A DNA stretch of 8,579 nucleotides from Firmicutes bacterium UBA5766 (GTDB lineage: Bacteria > Bacillota > Desulfotomaculia > Desulfotomaculales > Nap2-2B): NCBI GenBank assembly GCA_002418775.1, contig DIEU01000031.1, positions 762 to 9,340 of the forward strand, in the 5' to 3' direction. A program made the position numbers and the translations under genes. Under the pieces are notes generated by a model that had not been told where the DNA came from, searched no databases, and saw nothing but the letters and a program-made list of their open reading frames with translations. Positions within the stretch are counted from its first letter, which is position 1, and every line of letters starts with the position of its first letter. Of this stretch, positions 5,711 to 8,579 are shown in pieces.

Positions 5711-6514
5711 CTATTTCATAAATGCTGTATAGAACACCACAAGACCGACAATGATACGATAGTATCCGAAGGGTTTGAAATCTTTCTTTTTTATGTAATT
5801 CATAAATGCCGCAATTACTAACCAGGCTACCAGGAACGAAACGACAAATCCGATACTTAGAATTTGCCATTCAGCTGCACTTAAGCTTGCGTCAGCTTTC
5901 AGAAAAGAATAAGCTGATGCGGCAACCATGGTGGGGATGGCCAAAAAGAAAGAAAATTCAGCGGCAACGCTCCTCGATGTTCCCAGAAGCATGGCGCCGA
6001 TAATCGTGGCTGCCGACCGTGAAGTACCCGGAATCATTGCCAGACACTGTATTAAACCAATAAAAAAGGCTGTCTTATAGTTAAGCGCCGAAATTGAATT
6101 AATCGTACTGAATCGGACGCCATTCTCTACAATAAGCAGTATGATTCCTCCGATAACCAATGCCGTTGCTACAGTAAGCGGATTGAATAATGCATCTTCC
6201 ACAAGCTTACCTATCGTTCCCCCAACCAGCAAAGCCGGGATGACCCCTACCAGTGTCTTTCTCCACAGATCCCAAGTCTGGTTTTTTTCCTCATCCGTCT
6301 TTCTGCTGCTAAACGGGTTTATTCGATGCCAAAAATATACGACGACCGATAGAATAGCTCCAAGTTGGATAATTATATCAAACATATTGGCAAAACTACC
6401 GGTAAAACCAACCAGTCTGTTTACAAGCAGAAGGTGCCCGGTTGAAGAAATAGGCAAAAACTCCGTTATGCCTTCAACAACACCCAATAACACTGCGATT
6501 ATGTGACTGCTCAT
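5711..6514 (-). CDS. uppP: Undecaprenyl-diphosphate phosphatase UppP (BacA)
   Basis: UppP is an integral membrane enzyme that removes a phosphate from undecaprenyl diphosphate, recycling the lipid carrier for peptidoglycan and other envelope polymers; overproduction gives bacitracin resistance. At 267 residues the length is normal. The first conserved region reads EGITEFLPISSTGHL, with Glu14 and Glu18 of the ExxxE motif and His27. The second is IPGTSRSA, with PGTSRS at 162-167 and the catalytic Arg166. About seven to eight hydrophobic helices are visible, among them 46-61, 87-102, 113-129, 148-161 and the C-terminal pair. The ATG at 6512-6514 has GGGG about seven bases upstream. It converges with the metal regulator (102-base gap) and lies 111 bases downstream of the split-barrel gene on the same strand, probably with its own promoter. 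Confidence 0.97.
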   Translation of the reverse strand: MSSHIIAVLLGVVEGITEFLPISSTGHLLLVNRLVGFTGSFANMFDIIIQLGAILSVVVYFWHRINPFSSRKTDEEKNQTWDLWRKTLVGVIPALLVGGTIGKLVEDALFNPLTVATALVIGGIILLIVENGVRFSTINSISALNYKTAFFIGLIQCLAMIPGTSRSAATIIGAMLLGTSRSVAAEFSFFLAIPTMVAASAYSFLKADASLSAAEWQILSIGFVVSFLVAWLVIAAFMNYIKKKDFKPFGYYRIIVGLVVFYTAFMK

Positions 6515-6570
6515 TAATATCCCCAGATTTTCTCATAAATAATTAGCCTGAATGATTAACCTGATTTTTT

Positions 6571-6598
6571 ATAATATTCACCAGGTAATTGTACACAA
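6571..6598 (-). promoter_or_regulatory. Possible uppP promoter
   Basis: On the minus strand TTGTGT (6593-6598) is separated by 16 bases from TATTAT (6571-6576). The -10 box matches five of six consensus positions and the -35 only three. It lies about 57 bases upstream of the uppP ATG in a very AT-rich spacer, so uppP could be transcribed independently of the upstream split-barrel gene. Sequence match only. Confidence 0.3.
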
Positions 6599-6625
6599 AA
6601 CATTTTACGGTTTAACTTAAATAAA

Positions 6626-7024
6626 TTAAAAAACTATCTTTTCATATTTGCCCGTCCTATCGAAGAATTCGGCTGCAGCATCTACCAGATATACAGGCGC
6701 AATAGTGTTGCCCGTCTTTTGGTTATATATCTCTCTCAGTCTTGGCATAACATTAAATACAGCCTCTTCAACCTCCGGCCTGTCATCTGCAACTACCTTT
6801 CCTGAAATACGTATCCATTGACCTTTACCATTGGCGGCGCATATTTCAATATTAGGGTTTTCAAGGATTTGCCGGTATACTTTTTTATGCCTGCCCATAC
6901 TGAAATACAACTTTCCCTCATATTCCATGAAAAAGCTAAACGGTCTTACCCTTGGTTTATCTCCTTCTTCTGTTGCAAAATAGAATACAGGGTTTTCTTT
7001 CAAAAACGCCAGGACTTTTTCCAT
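6626..7024 (-). CDS. Pyridoxamine 5'-phosphate oxidase superfamily (FMN split-barrel) protein
   Basis: A 132-residue single-domain protein of the split beta-barrel flavin-binding superfamily. The pattern is typical: an N-terminal helix (EKVLAFLKENPVFYFATEEG), the strand with PRVRPFSFFMEYEGKLYFSMG, the HKKVYRQILENPNIEICA segment, and then WIRISGKVVADDRPEVEEAV. Family members are FMN- or F420-dependent oxidoreductases, heme-handling proteins or NimA-like nitroimidazole reductases; this form is often labelled NimA/NimC-like in clostridia. The exact substrate cannot be read from sequence, and it is far too short to be a true PdxH. ATG at 7022-7024 is chosen because AGGAGG (7033-7038) lies eight bases upstream; an in-frame TTG at 7030 is only two bases from it and can be discarded. 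It is followed by uppP on the same strand. Confidence 0.9.
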   Translation of the reverse strand: MEKVLAFLKENPVFYFATEEGDKPRVRPFSFFMEYEGKLYFSMGRHKKVYRQILENPNIEICAANGKGQWIRISGKVVADDRPEVEEAVFNVMPRLREIYNQKTGNTIAPVYLVDAAAEFFDRTGKYEKIVF

Positions 7025-7038
7025 CGTCAATACCTCCT

Positions 7039-7375
7039 GATATTTTAAACTTTACCATACTTTAATTGAGCCGGGTTTTAGTTAATGCGGCCAATATAAA
7101 CCTGAAGACCTGAAATTTCTTAAGTCAATTCTTCATTGCATTACTGTTTTCCTTTTAATTTTTAAAAATTCACAGGAGCGGATCAAGAACCTGGCAGAAG
7201 CTTTAGAACAGGGTGATTATCTTCCGGCGGAAGAATTGTAACCGGCCGCATAATTTAAGTCCTGAATAAGTAATGACATTTAACTCTTCCACCGGAAAAT
7301 GACTTACGTTGTAGCCCATAATGAAAAAAAATGATAAAGTAGATAATAAGGGGCAGAACAGTTATAAAGAGATAA
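7039..7375. other. Decayed intergenic region
   Basis: Between the split-barrel gene and the IS-like fragment there is no intact gene. It contains the orphan coding tail ending at 7241 and AT-rich sequence. A minus-strand frame around 7255-7473 would encode a Leu/Ile/Phe-rich hydrophobic stretch, but it has no ribosome binding site and overlaps the IS3-like reading on the other strand, so I do not call it. No clear promoter for the leftward split-barrel gene was found beyond a weak TAAAAT-like box near its ribosome binding site. Confidence 0.5.
7086..7241 (+). pseudogene. Orphan C-terminal coding remnant, unrecognised
   Basis: A frame without a start codon is open from a TAA at 7083-7085 to a TAA at 7239-7241. 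Its last 21 codons read ERIKNLAEALEQGDYLPAEE plus Leu, a balanced amphipathic helix with normal amino acid use, quite unlike the AT-driven residues before about 7170. This looks like the genuine C-terminus of a lost protein whose upstream part was replaced near 7170. I do not recognise the family. Its closeness to an IS3-like fragment suggests rearrangement. The signal is short, so chance cannot be excluded. Confidence 0.35.
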
Positions 7376-7528
7376 AAATTCACTGGTGAGAGCAAATTGT
7401 CTTTGCGCAAGCAGACAGTAACCTGGGCGCCTATCAGGCAGACGGCTGCTGATCTGAACCTGGATAAAGCCATGCTGCAGAATGTTCTGCAAAGAAATAG
7501 CCAGGTATCTTATAAAAGTTTAAATTAA
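7376..7528 (+). mobile_element. Fragment resembling the 3' end of an IS3-family OrfA
   Basis: The frame open from 7376 to a TAA at 7526-7528 contains RQTAADLNLDKAMLQNVLQ (about 7436-7492). This fits the end of IS3-family transposase OrfA proteins, where a leucine-zipper-like segment of the form RLKRLVADLxLDKxMLQEVL precedes the OrfA/OrfB junction. The helix-turn-helix part and the whole OrfB integrase part are absent, and no terminal inverted repeats are visible, so this is a dead scar. It has no start codon of its own. Its stop codon overlaps the ribosome binding site of the ATPase gene, so the fragment directly supplies the upstream region of that gene. The assignment rests on pattern memory. 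Confidence 0.5.
7511..7516 (+). promoter_or_regulatory. Possible -10 box for the cation ATPase
   Basis: TATAAA matches five of six -10 consensus positions and would start transcription near 7523, about 18 bases before the GTG. No good -35 is present at standard spacing. If real, the promoter lies inside the IS3-like remnant. Weak evidence. Confidence 0.25.
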
Positions 7529-7540
7529 GGAGCACAGCGG

Positions 7541-8579
7541 GTGGGAGAAATTAACAACAAAGCGGAAATTAAGGACTTTCATACTCTTAGCGGACAAGAC
7601 GTAATTGAGTATTTTAACTCAGACATAGATGGCATTACAGATGAAGAAGCGGCAGGAAGGATAAAAATATACGGAAAAAATGAGATAGCAGAGGGCAGAA
7701 AAAAGAATTTACTGGAAAAATTTATAGAACAGCTTAGGAACGTAATGATTATAGTGCTTTTGGCCGCAGCAGCCATATCGTGTTTCATGCGTGAATATAC
7801 TGACACCGTAATAATATTGGTAGTTGTTGTTATTAATGCGGTACTAGGTATTATACAGGAGAATAAGGCGGAAAGATCTCTTGAAGCATTAAAAAAAATG
7901 TCATCACCCCATGTAAAGGTAAGAAGAGGCGGGGAAGTAAAGCAGATAAAAACCGGGTATGTAGTCCCCGGTGATATAGTTTTGCTGGAAGCCGGTGACT
8001 ACATACCTGCAGATATGAGGCTTATAAATGTATCCAGCCTTAAAGTAGAAGAAGCTTCAATTACCGGAGAATCCGTTCCGGCAGAAAAAACATCAGCCAT
8101 ACTGGACAAACCTGACCTTGTTATAGGAGACAGATTAAATACTGTCTATTCGGGAAGCAGTGTTGTTTATGGCAGGGGTGAGGGTATAGTGACCGCCATC
8201 GGGATGAACACAGAGGTGGGGAAAATTGCCCGGCACATATCAATAACTGAGAAACAGGATACACCGCTACAGGTAAAACTTGCTGAAATGAGCAAATATC
8301 TGACTGTCGGGGTAATATTAATTTTGATTATTATTTTCCTTGCCGGTGTATTTCAGGGAAGAACATTTTATGACATGTTTTTAATCGCTGTTAGTCTTGC
8401 TGTTGCAGCAATACCGGAAGGATTACCGGCAGTGGTGACCATTGTCCTGGCCATGGGAGTGCAGAAAATGGCCGTGAGAAATGCCATCATCAGAAAACTG
8501 TCTGCGGTTGAAACACTTGGCGGCGCCGAAATTATATGTACAGATAAAACCGGCACACTTACTCAAAATAAAATGACAG
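7541..8579 (+). CDS. Cation-translocating P-type ATPase, Ca2+ (P2A) type, partial
   Basis: Only the first 346 codons are in the window; related proteins are about 870-920 residues. P2A ATPases pump Ca2+ (sometimes Mn2+) out of the cytoplasm at the expense of ATP. In order: an N-terminal cation-ATPase domain (DVIEYFNSDIDGITDEEAAG), hydrophobic M1 (about 68-83) and M2 (88-104), the actuator domain with TGES at 175-178, M3 (254-271) and M4 (279-303). M4 carries AAIPEGLPA (PEGLP at 292-296), the Ca2+-binding motif of SERCA/PMR1-like pumps, rather than the CPC motif of heavy-metal pumps. The phosphorylation motif DKTGT follows, with Asp335, then LTQNKMT at the window end. The GTG at 7541-7543 is supported by AAGGAG (7527-7532) eight bases upstream. 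The frame is intact to the edge. The upstream region is an IS3-like scar, so its original promoter context may be altered. Confidence 0.95.
   Translation, partial: MGEINNKAEIKDFHTLSGQDVIEYFNSDIDGITDEEAAGRIKIYGKNEIAEGRKKNLLEKFIEQLRNVMIIVLLAAAAISCFMREYTDTVIILVVVVINAVLGIIQENKAERSLEALKKMSSPHVKVRRGGEVKQIKTGYVVPGDIVLLEAGDYIPADMRLINVSSLKVEEASITGESVPAEKTSAILDKPDLVIGDRLNTVYSGSSVVYGRGEGIVTAIGMNTEVGKIARHISITEKQDTPLQVKLAEMSKYLTVGVILILIIIFLAGVFQGRTFYDMFLIAVSLAVAAIPEGLPAVVTIVLAMGVQKMAVRNAIIRKLSAVETLGGAEIICTDKTGTLTQNKMT

Noticed and set aside
7255..7473. Minus-strand hydrophobic open frame
   Set aside because: No ribosome binding site; hydrophobicity follows from AT-rich sequence, and part overlaps the IS3-like reading on the plus strand.
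7579..8556. Minus-strand open frames inside the ATPase region
   Set aside because: They are antisense to a clear P-type ATPase with intact TGES, PEGLP and DKTGT motifs.
1..8579. CRISPR array, tRNA, rRNA or phage module
   Set aside because: No regularly spaced repeats, no cloverleaf-like or rRNA-like sequence and no phage structural or integrase genes were seen.

Overview
The window looks like chromosomal DNA from a Bacillota, most likely a Clostridia or Negativicutes relative. The reasons are moderate-to-low GC, strong AGGAGG-type ribosome binding sites at most starts, GTG starts on two solid genes, and gene types common in anaerobic Gram-positive-lineage bacteria: a FeoB with PCNGRFP-type gate sequence, a two-domain MntR/DtxR regulator, a SEC-C protein and an RQC-minor protein. 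No taxonomic marker is present, so this is inference.

Layout. Positions 1-341 hold no convincing gene. Positions 342-2224 form a leftward run of three poorly characterised genes: a DUF6904-like protein, a SEC-C zinc-motif protein, and an RQC-minor-like DNA-binding protein that seems to have lost its N-terminal part. An extended -10 promoter lies upstream of the first. Positions 2225-2531 are intergenic but not empty. They carry a potential three-stem structured leader (2391-2478), then a ribosome binding site and the first 14 codons of a flavodoxin/EFR1-type gene (MAAEIYYFSGTGNS), which stops abruptly where the feoB 3' end begins.

Positions 2532-4966 are a leftward feoA-feoB ferrous iron uptake operon. 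Divergent from it, at 5126-5608, is a metal-dependent repressor with all six MntR-type metal ligands. The shared intergenic region contains a perfect 7-3-7 palindrome just downstream of a candidate feo -10 box, so the likely circuit is metal-sensing repression of feoAB. Next, leftward and convergent with the regulator, are uppP (undecaprenyl-diphosphate phosphatase, 5711-6514) and a small FMN split-barrel protein of the pyridoxamine-phosphate-oxidase superfamily (6626-7024).

Positions 7025-7540 are a decayed stretch. They hold an orphan C-terminal coding tail and a fragment resembling the end of an IS3-family OrfA, which runs right up to the ribosome binding site of the last gene. That gene is a Ca2+-type (P2A) P-type ATPase starting with GTG at 7541 and cut by the window edge at 8579 just after its DKTGT phosphorylation motif.

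The main theme is metal homeostasis (iron uptake, metal repressor, cation ATPase) in a region with several scars of recombination: a truncated flavodoxin start, a truncated RQC gene and an IS fragment. I see no CRISPR array, tRNA, rRNA, phage module or clearly new defence system. The least explained items are the leader-like structure at 2391-2478 and the DUF6904 / SEC-C / RQC-minor cluster.
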